DNA of 64,000 nucleotides from RGIG1995 sp045645205 (GCA_045645205.1 JAZRIJ010000083.1:6421-70420), one strand, 5' to 3'. Shown: positions 9,014 through 18,707, counted from the stretch's first letter. Made by a program: numbers and translations. The notes: generated by a model from the letters alone, not told the origin.

Positions 9014-11077
9014 ATGGGAAAAGTTCTTACACAAGACATTAGAAACATTGTATTACTGGGGCACGGCGGATGCGGTAAAACATCAATTGCCGAGGCTGCA
9101 TTGTATTTGACAAAGGCGACCGACAGATTGGGTAATCCATCTGCTGGAAATACTGTCTGCGACTATGACCCTGAAGAAATAAAAAGAGGATTTTCACTTT
9201 CCGCTTCTTTGGCGCCTGTTATGTGGAATGACACAAAGATAAATTTTATTGATACCCCCGGATACCTCGATTTTGAGGGTGAAGTTGTTCAGGCTATCCG
9301 CGTTGCTGACAGTGCGCTTATTTCCGTTGATGCAAAAGCAGGTATTGAAGTTGGTACAAAGCTTGCTTGGGATAACGCGACAGATGCGGGTATTCCAAAA
9401 GCATTTTTTATAAACAAGTTTGATGACAAGGAAGCAAGCTTCGACAAGGTTTTTGAACAGCTCAAAGAAGCTTTCGGTACATCTGTTTGTCCTCTTATAA
9501 TTCCTTGTGAAACAAATTCAAACAGATTTGTTCACTTGGCTACAATGAAAGAGCTTATCTATGAAGCTGACGGAAGCTTTACGGAATTTGATATATCTGC
9601 CGAGGACCGTGCTGTTGCCGAAAAGTACCACGAAGCTCTTATGGAATCAGTTGCCGAAACAAGCGACGAGCTTATGGAAAAATATTTTGCAGGCGAACAC
9701 ATTTCAAAGGCAGAGGTTTTGGAAGCTTTGAAGAGCGGCCTTCTTAACGGTACTATTGCGCCTATTCTCTGCGGAAGTGCTGTTAAGCTTTGGGGTATTG
9801 CATCACTTCTCAACGTTTCTGTTGCATCCTTCCCCGCATTTACAAACCATGAAACAGAGAGCGTTGTTGAAAACGGAGAAATTACAGAAAAAGAAATTGA
9901 AGTTGACGGCACGACAAGTATATTTGTATTCAAGACAGTATCCGACCCATTCGTAGGCAAGATGTCTTTCTTCAAGGTTATGAACGGTGAACTGCGCCGT
10001 GATATGACTCTTAAAAATATGAGAAATGAAAACAGCGAAAAATTTGCGCACTTCTATATAATGAGAGGAAAGAAGCAGACTGAGGTCGACACACTTTGCT
10101 GCGGCGATATAGGTATGATACCCAAGCTTTCGGGCACTGATACAAACGACACTCTTTCTACAGAAAATGTATTGCCCTACGCTCCCACAGTATATCCCGA
10201 ATCTGTATTTACAATGGCAGTTTCTCCAAAGGCTAAGGGCGATGAAGATAAGATTTCCCAGGGAATAAGCAGACTCCTTGAGGAAGATAACACTCTTAAA
10301 TATGAAAATAACACCGAAGTTAAGCAGATACTTATATCAGGTCTCGGAGATATTCACCTTGATGTTGTTATTTCAAAGCTTAAGTCCAGATACAACACCG
10401 CAGTTGAAATGTCAAAGCCGAAGATTGCTTACAGAGAAACAATCAAGAAAAAGGTTCAAGTTGAAGGTAAGCATAAGAAGCAGTCAGGCGGAAGCGGCCA
10501 GTACGGACACGTTAAGATTACATTTGCTCCCGGAGAGGATTTGGGTCTTACATTTACACAGAGCGTTGTGGGCGGAAGCGTTCCCAAGAACTACTATTCC
10601 GCAGTTGAAAAAGGTTTGCTTGAGGCTATGCAAAAAGGCGTCCTTGCAGGCTTCCCCGTAGTAAATCTTGCGGCTGACCTGTTTGACGGCTCTTATCACC
10701 CCGTTGACTCAAACGAAATTTCCTTTAAACTTGCGGCTATCCTTGCTTACAAGGCAGGTCTTGCTCAGGCAGCTCCGGTTATTCTCGAACCCGTAGGTCT
10801 TCTTAAGGTAAGAATACCCACAGATATGATGGGTGATGTTATCGGTGATATAAACAAGAGACGAGGCAGAATCCTCGGTATGAATGCCGACGAGCACAAG
10901 AAAGGATATTCCATTATTGAAGCGGAAGTTCCGAAATCAGAAATGCTCGACTACGCTATTATCATGCGCGCTATCTCCGGCGGTCTCGGAAGATACACAT
11001 TTGAATTTGTACGCTACGAAGAAGTTCCCGGAATGGTTTCCCAGAAGATAATCGAAGCGGCTCAAAAAGCAGAATAA
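9014..11077 (+). CDS. Elongation factor G-like GTPase (EF-G paralogue)
   Basis: 687-residue translational GTPase with all five EF-G domains. The P-loop is GHGGCGKT (16-23) instead of the AHIDAGKT of canonical EF-G, G3 is DTPGYLD (about 80-86), and G4 is NKFD instead of NKMD. Domain IV carries SGGSGQYGHVKI and domain V ends in VRYEEVPG. These departures place it with the EF-G-like (EF-G2-type) paralogues common in Clostridia, not with the main translocase encoded in str operons; no rpsL, rpsG or tuf is adjacent. Strong promoter and ribosome site (AGAAGGAGA) suggest good expression. The role is uncertain: it may translocate, recycle or act under stress. Confidence 0.88.
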   Translation: MGKVLTQDIRNIVLLGHGGCGKTSIAEAALYLTKATDRLGNPSAGNTVCDYDPEEIKRGFSLSASLAPVMWNDTKINFIDTPGYLDFEGEVVQAIRVADSALISVDAKAGIEVGTKLAWDNATDAGIPKAFFINKFDDKEASFDKVFEQLKEAFGTSVCPLIIPCETNSNRFVHLATMKELIYEADGSFTEFDISAEDRAVAEKYHEALMESVAETSDELMEKYFAGEHISKAEVLEALKSGLLNGTIAPILCGSAVKLWGIASLLNVSVASFPAFTNHETESVVENGEITEKEIEVDGTTSIFVFKTVSDPFVGKMSFFKVMNGELRRDMTLKNMRNENSEKFAHFYIMRGKKQTEVDTLCCGDIGMIPKLSGTDTNDTLSTENVLPYAPTVYPESVFTMAVSPKAKGDEDKISQGISRLLEEDNTLKYENNTEVKQILISGLGDIHLDVVISKLKSRYNTAVEMSKPKIAYRETIKKKVQVEGKHKKQSGGSGQYGHVKITFAPGEDLGLTFTQSVVGGSVPKNYYSAVEKGLLEAMQKGVLAGFPVVNLAADLFDGSYHPVDSNEISFKLAAILAYKAGLAQAAPVILEPVGLLKVRIPTDMMGDVIGDINKRRGRILGMNADEHKKGYSIIEAEVPKSEMLDYAIIMRAISGGLGRYTFEFVRYEEVPGMVSQKIIEAAQKAE

Positions 11078-11084
11078 AATATAA

Positions 11085-11128
11085 CCCCTTGAAAAAGAAA
11101 TGTAAAAATCTTTTTCAAGGGGGTTTTA
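11085..11128 (+). terminator. Terminator after the EF-G-like gene
   Basis: 13-bp perfect stem (11085-11097 with 11110-11122), followed by GTTTT. Confidence 0.8.
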
Positions 11129-11143
11129 AATTCTATATTATAA

Positions 11144-11166
11144 CGGGAGGGGAAAATCCCCTCCCG
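11144..11166 (-). terminator. Terminator for the dnaA-to-tyrS gene array
   Basis: A 9-bp GC-rich stem CGGGAGGGG/CCCCTCCCG with a short A/T loop lies 10 bases past the tyrS stop codon. The following minus-strand sequence is AT-rich but has only a weak T run. Confidence 0.55.
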
Positions 11167-11175
11167 AAATTATTT

Positions 11176-12399
11176 TTATTTTACAATAGCCTTATGGAAG
11201 ATCTTCTTACCTTTACGTATCTTTGCGCCTGCTTTAAGTGCATCTTCTGATACAATAACATCCATAGTAGCAACCTTTTCTCCGTCAACAGATACGCCGC
11301 CCTGCTGAATAAGGCGTTTTGCTTCGCCTCGGCTTGCGGCAAGACCGCATACCATCATAAGATCAACTATATTCATTCCGTTTTCTGCTTCAGATGCATT
11401 GATTTCAGTGGTAGGCATATTGGAATCATCTCCGCCGTTGCCCGAGAACAATGAACGTGAAGCTTCTCTTGCCTTTTCTGCTTCTTCGTTACCGTGAACA
11501 AGTGCTGTAAGCTCAAATGCAAGAACATCTTTTTTCTCGTTTATGCGGCTGTCTTCCCATTTTTCCATTTCTTCAATTTCTTCAAGGGAAAGGAAAGTGA
11601 GCATTTTTATGCATTTCATAACGTCGGCATCACCGACATTTCTCCAGTACTGATAAAATTCAAAGGGAGATGTCTTGTTGGGATCAAGCCAAACAGCGTT
11701 GCCTGCCGTCTTACCCATCTTTTTGCCCTGTGAGTCGGTAAGGAGAGTTATAGTCATAGCGTTTGCATCCTTGCCAAGCTTACGTCTGATAAGCTCCGTA
11801 CCGCCAAGCATATTTGACCACTGATCGTCGCCGCCGAACTGGAGGTTACAGTCAAAGTTCTTGTAGAGATAGTAGAAGTCATACGACTGCATGATCATAT
11901 AGTTAAATTCAAGGAAAGAAAGTCCTTTTTCCATTCTTTGCTTGTAACATTCTGCTCTAAGCATATTGTTTACGGAAAAGCAAGCGCCTACCTCGCGAAG
12001 CATTTCAACATAGTTCAGCTTGAGAAGCCAATCGGCGTTGTTTATCATCATTGCCTTGCCTTCGCCAAACTCAATAAATCTCTCCATCTGTCTCTTAAAG
12101 CACTCTGCATTGTGGTCTATATCCTCTTTTGTGAGCATCTTTCTCATATCGGTACGTCCGGAAGGGTCTCCTATCATTGTTGTACCGCCGCCTATAAGCG
12201 CAATAGGCGTATTACCTGCCATCTGCAAGCGCTTCATAAGAGTAAGAGCCATAAAATGCCCTGCAGTAAGACTGTCTGCCGTACAGTCAAAGCCAATGTA
12301 AAACTTAGCTTTTCCATTATTCACAAGCTCGCGAATCTGCGGCTCATCGGTTACCTGCGCAATAAGCCCTCTCGCTTGCAATTCTTCATAAATTCCCAT
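11176..12399 (-). CDS. tyrS: Tyrosyl-tRNA synthetase
   Basis: 407-residue class I synthetase charging tRNA-Tyr. The HIGH-type signature is in SLTAGHFMAL (about 44-52), the tyrosine pocket includes YDFYYL and GGDDQWSN, and the KMSKS-type loop is GKKMGKTAG (about 228-236). A C-terminal S4 RNA-binding domain (about 340-400) contains RGEAKRLIQQGGVSV. Full length. It starts after AGGAGGAAGACAGAC-type leader only 48 bases behind the lipoprotein gene, so there is no room for the T-box leader that often controls tyrS; it appears to depend on read-through from the gyrase cluster. Confidence 0.96.
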   Translation of the reverse strand: MGIYEELQARGLIAQVTDEPQIRELVNNGKAKFYIGFDCTADSLTAGHFMALTLMKRLQMAGNTPIALIGGGTTMIGDPSGRTDMRKMLTKEDIDHNAECFKRQMERFIEFGEGKAMMINNADWLLKLNYVEMLREVGACFSVNNMLRAECYKQRMEKGLSFLEFNYMIMQSYDFYYLYKNFDCNLQFGGDDQWSNMLGGTELIRRKLGKDANAMTITLLTDSQGKKMGKTAGNAVWLDPNKTSPFEFYQYWRNVGDADVMKCIKMLTFLSLEEIEEMEKWEDSRINEKKDVLAFELTALVHGNEEAEKAREASRSLFSGNGGDDSNMPTTEINASEAENGMNIVDLMMVCGLAASRGEAKRLIQQGGVSVDGEKVATMDVIVSEDALKAGAKIRKGKKIFHKAIVK

Positions 12400-12447
12400 G
12401 TCTGTCTTCCTCCAAAATAATAAGACTAAATATTCAAATGTAAATTC

Positions 12448-12993
12448 TCAATAAGTCGGACTGTTCAAATACCATTTTCCTTCATCTAAAATAAGAGTTA
12501 TCTCGGTTTCTCCGCCGTCCTCGTACTCGGCTGTAACAACAACCATACCTCTGTTCTGCTTTTTGATAACAGCGCTGTCGATTTTGATGTTACCCTGCAC
12601 ATTAAACCCCTTATTCAACTTATCCACCTTAAGAACTCCGTTTATTTCCAAGTATCGCGGGTCTATATCATCACTGTCGGTAAAGATAGCATCCTTTATC
12701 TCTTCAAGATAGCCGTCTGAAAATACTTCCGATGCCTTATTTAAGATCTCATCGATAGTCTGATATTTGCTTTCCTCTGTTACTGTCATGTATCGGTTGT
12801 TCGTTCCATCGTCGGTAAAGGGCAGTCCCTCTCCCCAAAAGATCTCGTTCATCTCGTAGGATAGCGGCAACAGTCTTTCAAGCTCGGCTCTGACCGTTTC
12901 GTCTGTCATACTTCCTCCGCAGGAGCAAAGTATCACCGTCATAACAAGGCAAAGGATAAACAGTATTTTATTCTTCAGCTTTCGAAGTTTCAT
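12448..12993 (-). CDS. Hypothetical lipoprotein overlapping gyrA
   Basis: 181-residue predicted lipoprotein. A basic N-terminus and hydrophobic core end in ILCSC, so Cys near residue 25 is the likely lipidation site. The mature part starts with a helical region (LLPLSYEMNEIFWGEGLPF) and ends in a beta-rich domain. The start is ATG 12993 because GAGGAAG lies just upstream inside the end of gyrA; the two frames overlap by 26 bases, which indicates translational coupling. The family is not recognised beyond being a clostridial secreted protein. Its place between gyrA and tyrS gives no functional hint. Confidence 0.75.
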   Translation of the reverse strand: MKLRKLKNKILFILCLVMTVILCSCGGSMTDETVRAELERLLPLSYEMNEIFWGEGLPFTDDGTNNRYMTVTEESKYQTIDEILNKASEVFSDGYLEEIKDAIFTDSDDIDPRYLEINGVLKVDKLNKGFNVQGNIKIDSAVIKKQNRGMVVVTAEYEDGGETEITLILDEGKWYLNSPTY

Positions 12994-15436
12994 TTTCGTC
13001 TTCCTCTTTTTGAACCTTTGCAAAATTTACGATAGAAGCACCCTCGGACAGTCTCATTACGATAACGCCCGCAGCCGTTCTGCCATAGGTTGAAATACCC
13101 GAAACAGGTGTTCTTATAATCGTTCCGTCATTTGTAATAAGCATAATATCTTCCGTTTCATCAACAGGTGCAATATCAGCAATTCTGCCCGTCTTTTCTG
13201 TCAGCTTATGGCATATAACGCCCTTTCCGCCTCTGTTATGAACAGGGAAATTACTGAACTCTGTTCTCTTACCAAATCCATTTTCGGTTATAAACAACAA
13301 TGTCTTGCTGTCATCAACAACAGCAGCTCCCGCAACACAATCTCCATTGGTAAGTCTGATCGCAATAACACCTCGTGAGGTTCTGCCAACCTCTCTCGCC
13401 TTGCTTTCTGCAAAACGAACTGCAAAACCGTTCTTTGTTGCAACAACTATTTCATTTTCACCCGTTGTATGAGATACAAATACCAGCTCATCACCATCGT
13501 CAAGATTTATTGCTTTTTTGCCGCCCTTACGCTGATATGCATATTCTTCAACAGGAGTACGCTTAATGATACCGTTTCTTGTAACCATTGTCAGATATCC
13601 GCCCATGTCAAAGCGTTCCATATCTATCATGGCTGTTATCTTATCGTCTTTTTCAATTTCAAGAATATTTGCAATATTCGTTCCCTTGGCAGTCCTGCTT
13701 GCCTCTGGAATAAGATATGCTTTCTTTGTAAATACCTTACCTTTTGAAGTAAACATCATAAGGTTTGCATGGCTGTCTGCAGAAACCACCATTTCAACAA
13801 AGTCTTCCTCTTTAGTAGTCATACCGATAATACCCTTTCCGCCTCTGTTTTGAGCGGTATAAGTGTCAGCCGCGCGGCGCTTGATGTAGCCTGCGTGTGA
13901 AAGGGTGATAAGACATCTGTGACGTTCAATAAGATCTTCAAGAACGATCTCTTCTTCAAGTGGAACACATTCGGTCTTTCTTCCATCTGCATATTTTCTC
14001 TTTATTTCAAGCAAGTCAGTTTTAATAATATCTTTGATCTTGTTTTCGTCAGCCAAAATTCCGCGAAGCTCCTCTATCTGCGCATAAAGCTTTGCAAGTC
14101 TGTCCTCAACCTTTTGTCTTTCAAGACCGGAAAGACGTCCCAAGGTCATTTCTACAATTGCTTGAGCCTGTATTTCGGTTAATGCAAAACGTTCCATTAG
14201 CTTTGCCTTTGCATCGGGAATAGACGCGCTTGCTCTGATTATGTTTATTACTTCGTCAATATTATCTGTTGCAATCTTGTAGCCTTCGTTAATATGCGCC
14301 TCATGAAGCGCCTTTTCAAGTTCAAATTTTGTTCTTCTTGTAATAACATCTTCCTGATGCTGAATGTAGTAGGTCAATACTTCCTTAAGGTTAAGAACCT
14401 TTGGAATATTATCAACCAGCGCAAGCATATTAACAGCGCATGTATCCTGAAGCTGTGTATACTTATAAAGCTGATTGAGAATTATCTGACAGTTTACATC
14501 ATGGCGGCATTCAATAACTATACGAATACCGGTTCTTCCAGATGATTCATCTCTGATATCGCGAATACCCTCAATACGCTTGTCCTTAACGCAGGCAGCC
14601 ATAGTTTCGACAAGGGTTGTCTTGTTTACCTGATAAGGAATTTCTGTTACTATAATTCTATGTTTTTCTTCTTCAATAACCGTCTTTGCTCTGACGATGA
14701 CTCTGCCTTTTCCAGTTGTATATGCAGAATAGATACCCGTACTTCCGCAAATCATAGCTCCGGTGGGAAAATCGGGTCCCTTGATGTATTCCATAAGCTG
14801 TGTTATTTCGGCATCGGGATTGTCCATAAGAAAGATCGTGCCGTCAATAACCTCGCCCATATTGTGAGGGGGAATGTTTGTCGCCATACCAACAGCAATA
14901 CCGATAGAACCGTTGACTAGCAGATTGGGGAATCTTGCGGGAAGAACAGTAGGCTCTTTCAATTTATTATCAAAATTTGGCATAAAGTCAACAACATTTT
15001 TTTCAATGTCGTTCATCATCTCATCGGAAATACGGTGCATTCTTGCCTCGGTATAACGGTATGCAGCAGCGCTATCGCCGTCAATATTACCAAAGTTACC
15101 GTGTCCTTCAATGAGAGGATAACGCAAAGAGAATGTCTGCGCCATTCTTACCATTGTGTCGTAAACCGCCGCATCACCGTGAGGATGATAACGTCCAAGC
15201 ACGTTACCTACGGTGGTAGCCGACTTTCTAAATGGCTTATCGTGGGTTAAATGATCCTCGTACATAGCGTAAAGAATACGTCTGTGAACGGGCTTCAATC
15301 CATCTCTGACATCGGGAAGCGCTCGGGACATAATAACGCTCATAGAATAATCAATAAACGATTTTTTAACCTCTTTTGCCAATCCTACGTCTGTTATTTT
15401 TTGATTAATAAATTCCAAGTTCTCGTGATTATCCAT
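12968..15436 (-). CDS. gyrA: DNA gyrase subunit A
   Basis: 822-residue DNA-cutting subunit of gyrase. Winged-helix segment and the catalytic tyrosine (Tyr128, in YRYTEARM) lie in the N-terminal breakage-reunion domain. The C-terminal pinwheel (about 500-810) carries the GyrA box variant YQRKGGKKA that wraps DNA for negative supercoiling and separates it from ParC. In the quinolone-determining region the sequence is GDAAVYD (87-93), so the residue equivalent to E. coli Ser83 is Ala89 while the Asp87 equivalent is kept. It lies in the same array as gyrB but is separated from it by a sugar-kinase gene. Confidence 0.97.
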   Translation of the reverse strand: MDNHENLEFINQKITDVGLAKEVKKSFIDYSMSVIMSRALPDVRDGLKPVHRRILYAMYEDHLTHDKPFRKSATTVGNVLGRYHPHGDAAVYDTMVRMAQTFSLRYPLIEGHGNFGNIDGDSAAAYRYTEARMHRISDEMMNDIEKNVVDFMPNFDNKLKEPTVLPARFPNLLVNGSIGIAVGMATNIPPHNMGEVIDGTIFLMDNPDAEITQLMEYIKGPDFPTGAMICGSTGIYSAYTTGKGRVIVRAKTVIEEEKHRIIVTEIPYQVNKTTLVETMAACVKDKRIEGIRDIRDESSGRTGIRIVIECRHDVNCQIILNQLYKYTQLQDTCAVNMLALVDNIPKVLNLKEVLTYYIQHQEDVITRRTKFELEKALHEAHINEGYKIATDNIDEVINIIRASASIPDAKAKLMERFALTEIQAQAIVEMTLGRLSGLERQKVEDRLAKLYAQIEELRGILADENKIKDIIKTDLLEIKRKYADGRKTECVPLEEEIVLEDLIERHRCLITLSHAGYIKRRAADTYTAQNRGGKGIIGMTTKEEDFVEMVVSADSHANLMMFTSKGKVFTKKAYLIPEASRTAKGTNIANILEIEKDDKITAMIDMERFDMGGYLTMVTRNGIIKRTPVEEYAYQRKGGKKAINLDDGDELVFVSHTTGENEIVVATKNGFAVRFAESKAREVGRTSRGVIAIRLTNGDCVAGAAVVDDSKTLLFITENGFGKRTEFSNFPVHNRGGKGVICHKLTEKTGRIADIAPVDETEDIMLITNDGTIIRTPVSGISTYGRTAAGVIVMRLSEGASIVNFAKVQKEEDENETSKAEE

Positions 15437-15478
15437 TTTTTTACCTTTCGGGATTTTATTTTAAGATATTTTTAACAA

Positions 15479-16408
15479 TTAATTTTTTATTTCTCTGACT
15501 TCAACTCTGCATAAATTACCGTCTATTGTTTGTCTATCAGGCAAATTTGTACCTTCAAGCTCAACCTTTGAAAGACTTGCAGCGGAAGCAAATTGCAAAG
15601 CTCTTATTATATCCATATCATTGGTTACGGCATAGACATATGAAGCAAGAAACGTATCTCCCGCACCCGAAAATCCTTTCGGCTTGACCTCGGGATTTAT
15701 AACACGATAGTTTCCCGCTCTACCTGAATAACAAGCGCCCTTTTTGCCCAAAGTAAGTATAATTTCAATGCCTGTTCTATTGTAAAAACTAATTGCCTCT
15801 TCTATATACTTATTTTCGTTTGGAGTATATCCAAGTAATTGACAGAATTCTTCTCTGTTCGGTTTTATAAGATACGGTCTTTCCTCAACAGCTTCATTTA
15901 ATGCCTGTCCGGATATATCTGTTATAACCGTTTTTCCTTGCAATTTCAAAGCACCCACAATCTTACGAACTGTATCATTCCCCAGTCCCGACGGTGTGCT
16001 TCCTCCGATTATAAATATATCGGCAGGCGATTTTTTAAGTCCATCAATCAGATCTTTCAGCTCATTATCTCTTATAGGACCGCCCTTTTCATTTATCTCA
16101 GTTTCCTTGTTATCACTATCGGTTATTTTAACATTCATTCTCGTTTCGGCAATCGTAGATGTAAAATCACAAGTGATACCCTCTTCAGCTAAAATATCGG
16201 TAAGCATTTTTCCGCATCTACCACCGTTAAAGCCATAAACAAAGCTATCCACATTAAGTTTTTTCAACATACGGGAAACATTTATTCCCTTACCGCCTGC
16301 ATTTACAACGGCAGAATTAACTCTGTTCAAAGCTCCTACGGACAGACTGTTTTCGTATATAATATTTCTGTCAATAGCAGGATTAAGTGTTACTGTTGCA
16401 ATTTTCAT
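15479..16408 (-). CDS. 1-phosphofructokinase-family hexose-phosphate kinase
   Basis: 309-residue PfkB-family kinase. N-terminal TLNPAIDRN and NAGGKGINVSRML match the FruK/LacC/PfkB branch that phosphorylates fructose-1-phosphate, tagatose-6-phosphate or fructose-6-phosphate. The ATP/catalytic motif is GFSGAGDTFLAS near residue 250, with the base Asp in GAGD. It sits between gyrB (18 bases upstream) and gyrA (42 bases downstream) on the same strand, an unusual location; fruK normally travels with fruA/fruR, which are absent here. FruK is the best guess for the substrate, with LacC/PfkB as alternatives. Confidence 0.82.
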   Translation of the reverse strand: MKIATVTLNPAIDRNIIYENSLSVGALNRVNSAVVNAGGKGINVSRMLKKLNVDSFVYGFNGGRCGKMLTDILAEEGITCDFTSTIAETRMNVKITDSDNKETEINEKGGPIRDNELKDLIDGLKKSPADIFIIGGSTPSGLGNDTVRKIVGALKLQGKTVITDISGQALNEAVEERPYLIKPNREEFCQLLGYTPNENKYIEEAISFYNRTGIEIILTLGKKGACYSGRAGNYRVINPEVKPKGFSGAGDTFLASYVYAVTNDMDIIRALQFASAASLSKVELEGTNLPDRQTIDGNLCRVEVREIKN

Positions 16409-16426
16409 ATTTTTAAATACACTCGG

Positions 16427-18346
16427 TTAAATATCAAGGTTAGAAACGTACTGTGCGTTTTTTTCTATAAAGTCACGACGTCCTTCAACATTGTCTCCCA
16501 TAAGCATAGAAAATGTCTCGTCGCAGGTCATAGCATCTTCAATAGTTACGCGCTTAATGGTTCGGTAATCAGGATCCATAGTTGTTTCCCAAAGCTGTTC
16601 GGGATTCATTTCACCAAGACCTTTATATCTCTCAGCTTCAACATTACCGCCAAGCTCAGCTATCTTTTCGTCTCTCTCTTTATCGGAATATGCATATCTG
16701 ATCTGCTTACCCTTAGTAATCTTGTAAAGGGGAGGCTGCGCCAGATATATGTTTCCGTTTTCTATAAGCTTCTTCATATAACGGAAGAAGAATGTAAGAA
16801 GAAGTATCTGAATATGCGAGCCGTCAACGTCAGCATCGGCCATAATTATTATCTTACCGTAACGAAGCTTTTCTATATCAAAATCTTCACCTATACCACA
16901 GCCTAATGCCTGAATTATAGGAATAATGGTTGTGTTTGCATAAATTCTGTCAATACGGCTTTTTTCAACATTCAAAACCTTACCGCGAAGAGGCAGAATA
17001 GCTTGGAATTTACTGTTTCTTCCATCTTTTGCGCTACCGCCCGCAGAGTCTCCCTCTACCAAAAATAACTCGGTAAGAGATGCATTTCTTTCCTGACAGT
17101 CAGCCAATTTTCCCGGCAAGCTTGAACCTTCAAGGACTCCTTTTCTTCTTGTCAGCTCTCTTGCCTTTCTTGCAGCCTCTCTTGCTCTGGATGCCGCAAG
17201 AGACTTTTCAATTATTGCTTTTGCTATTGAAGGGTTTTCCTCAAAATATTCCGAAAGCTTTTGGGATACAAGGTTATTAACAATAGAACGTATTTCCGAG
17301 TTACCTAACTTTGCTTTAGTCTGACCCTCAAACTGCGCATCACGAAGCTTTACACTGATAACTGCGCAAAGTCCTTCCCTTGTATCCTCTCCCGACAGTT
17401 TATCGTCTCCTTTTATCATATTATGCTTCTTTGCATAATCGTTAAGCACACTTGTCAAAGCAGCCTTATAACCTGTTTCGTGAGTACCGCCTTCAACCGT
17501 ATTAATGTTGTTTGCAAAGGTCATCATAGTCTCGTTATAGCCGTCGTTGTACTGCATTGCAACCTCGACAGTGGTGTCCTCTTTGCACGCTTTCATATAT
17601 ATAATTTCTTCATGAATAACCGTAGAGTGCTTAATGGTGTTTAAATGCTCAACAAAGCTTTTTATTCCGCCCTCATAAAGAAGGTCGTTTTCAATTACTT
17701 CAGGCTGTCTTTCATCGCGAAGAACAATATTTGTACCGGCATTCAGAAAAGTCCTCTCTCTCATATTGTTGAGAAGAGTGTCATAATCGAATACAGTTTC
17801 CTCAAATATTTCAGCATCGGGTTTAAATCTAACATATAGACCGTTGCTTTCACATTCCTTTGCCTTTAACTTATATTCGCTTACAGTTTTTCCTCTTTCA
17901 AAACGCTGAGTATAACATTCTCCGTTATTGGTGTTCTCATATTCAAGCCATTCGGAAAGCGCGTTAACAACAGACGCACCAACTCCGTGAAGACCACCGG
18001 ATATAGTGTAGCCGTCTCCTCCAAATTTACCTCCCGCGTGAAGTACGGTGAAGACGACCTCAGGGGTAGGAATACCCATTTTTTGATGCATACCTGCAGG
18101 GATACCTCTTCCATTATCTCTGACAGAAACACTTCCGTCATCATGGAGCGTAACGGTTATCTTTGTACAGGCCCCTGCCATTGCTTCGTCAATAGAGTTA
18201 TCCACTATTTCATACACAAGGTGGTGTAAACCTCTTATCGACGTTGAGCCGATATACATTCCGGGACGTTTTCTTACAGCTTCAAGCCCTTCGAGTACCT
18301 GTATTTGATTTTCATCGTAGGTGTTGCGGTTTGTCTGTTCGCTCAT
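16427..18346 (-). CDS. gyrB: DNA gyrase subunit B
   Basis: 639-residue ATPase subunit of gyrase. The GHKL ATP-binding domain contains VRKRPGMYIG, the metal-binding Asn in EIVDNSIDEA, and GGLHGVGASVVNALS. A transducer domain follows, then TOPRIM with LVEGDSAGGSAK and DADVDGSHI, and a C-terminal GyrA-interaction tail with RYKGLGEMNPEQLWETT. Length is typical of Gram-positive GyrB. It follows recF and remB in the conserved Firmicutes order. The next gene downstream is the PfkB-family kinase, not gyrA. Confidence 0.97.
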   Translation of the reverse strand: MSEQTNRNTYDENQIQVLEGLEAVRKRPGMYIGSTSIRGLHHLVYEIVDNSIDEAMAGACTKITVTLHDDGSVSVRDNGRGIPAGMHQKMGIPTPEVVFTVLHAGGKFGGDGYTISGGLHGVGASVVNALSEWLEYENTNNGECYTQRFERGKTVSEYKLKAKECESNGLYVRFKPDAEIFEETVFDYDTLLNNMRERTFLNAGTNIVLRDERQPEVIENDLLYEGGIKSFVEHLNTIKHSTVIHEEIIYMKACKEDTTVEVAMQYNDGYNETMMTFANNINTVEGGTHETGYKAALTSVLNDYAKKHNMIKGDDKLSGEDTREGLCAVISVKLRDAQFEGQTKAKLGNSEIRSIVNNLVSQKLSEYFEENPSIAKAIIEKSLAASRAREAARKARELTRRKGVLEGSSLPGKLADCQERNASLTELFLVEGDSAGGSAKDGRNSKFQAILPLRGKVLNVEKSRIDRIYANTTIIPIIQALGCGIGEDFDIEKLRYGKIIIMADADVDGSHIQILLLTFFFRYMKKLIENGNIYLAQPPLYKITKGKQIRYAYSDKERDEKIAELGGNVEAERYKGLGEMNPEQLWETTMDPDYRTIKRVTIEDAMTCDETFSMLMGDNVEGRRDFIEKNAQYVSNLDI

Positions 18347-18439
18347 TATGATTTTTCTCCTTTATTGATCAGGCCTTTGCCCTAAAACCCATTTAAAAAA
18401 CGTTTTTAAAAAATGGTTATATAATTTCTTTATTTTTTA

Positions 18440-18688
18440 TTATCTTATTTCCTTATCGGTCAGTCTTCCGTAAAGAGATTTTGGCGCTAACTGGGACATA
18501 TATACTTTATCTTTTGTAAGAATAATTGATTTAGGTATTTCGTCAACAGTAGTAATAAGCCTACCTTTTTTTTCAGCTCCGTTCAAAAATTTCTGAGTTA
18601 CTTTTGACACAGTTGCGTTATCCATATCAAAAATACCTATTATATCTTTTTCTCTTATGTTTTTTTTATTGCCAAGATGAATATACAT
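18440..18688 (-). CDS. remB: Extracellular matrix regulator RemB-like (DUF370)
   Basis: 82-residue protein matching the RemB/YaaB family: MYIHLGN at the start, DIIGIFDMDN at about 15-24 and PKSIILTKDKVYMSQLAP in the C-terminal half. In Bacillus subtilis remB is also found between recF and gyrB, which supports the call. RemB influences biofilm matrix expression there; whether it does so here is not known. It is 20 bases downstream of recF and probably co-transcribed. Confidence 0.85.
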   Translation of the reverse strand: MYIHLGNKKNIREKDIIGIFDMDNATVSKVTQKFLNGAEKKGRLITTVDEIPKSIILTKDKVYMSQLAPKSLYGRLTDKEIR

Positions 18689-18707
18689 ATCTTTTTTCTC
18701 TTAAAAT

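Noticed and set aside
12400..12447. T-box leader for tyrS
   Set aside because: Only 48 bases separate tyrS from the lipoprotein gene, too few for a T-box, and no T-box sequence is present.
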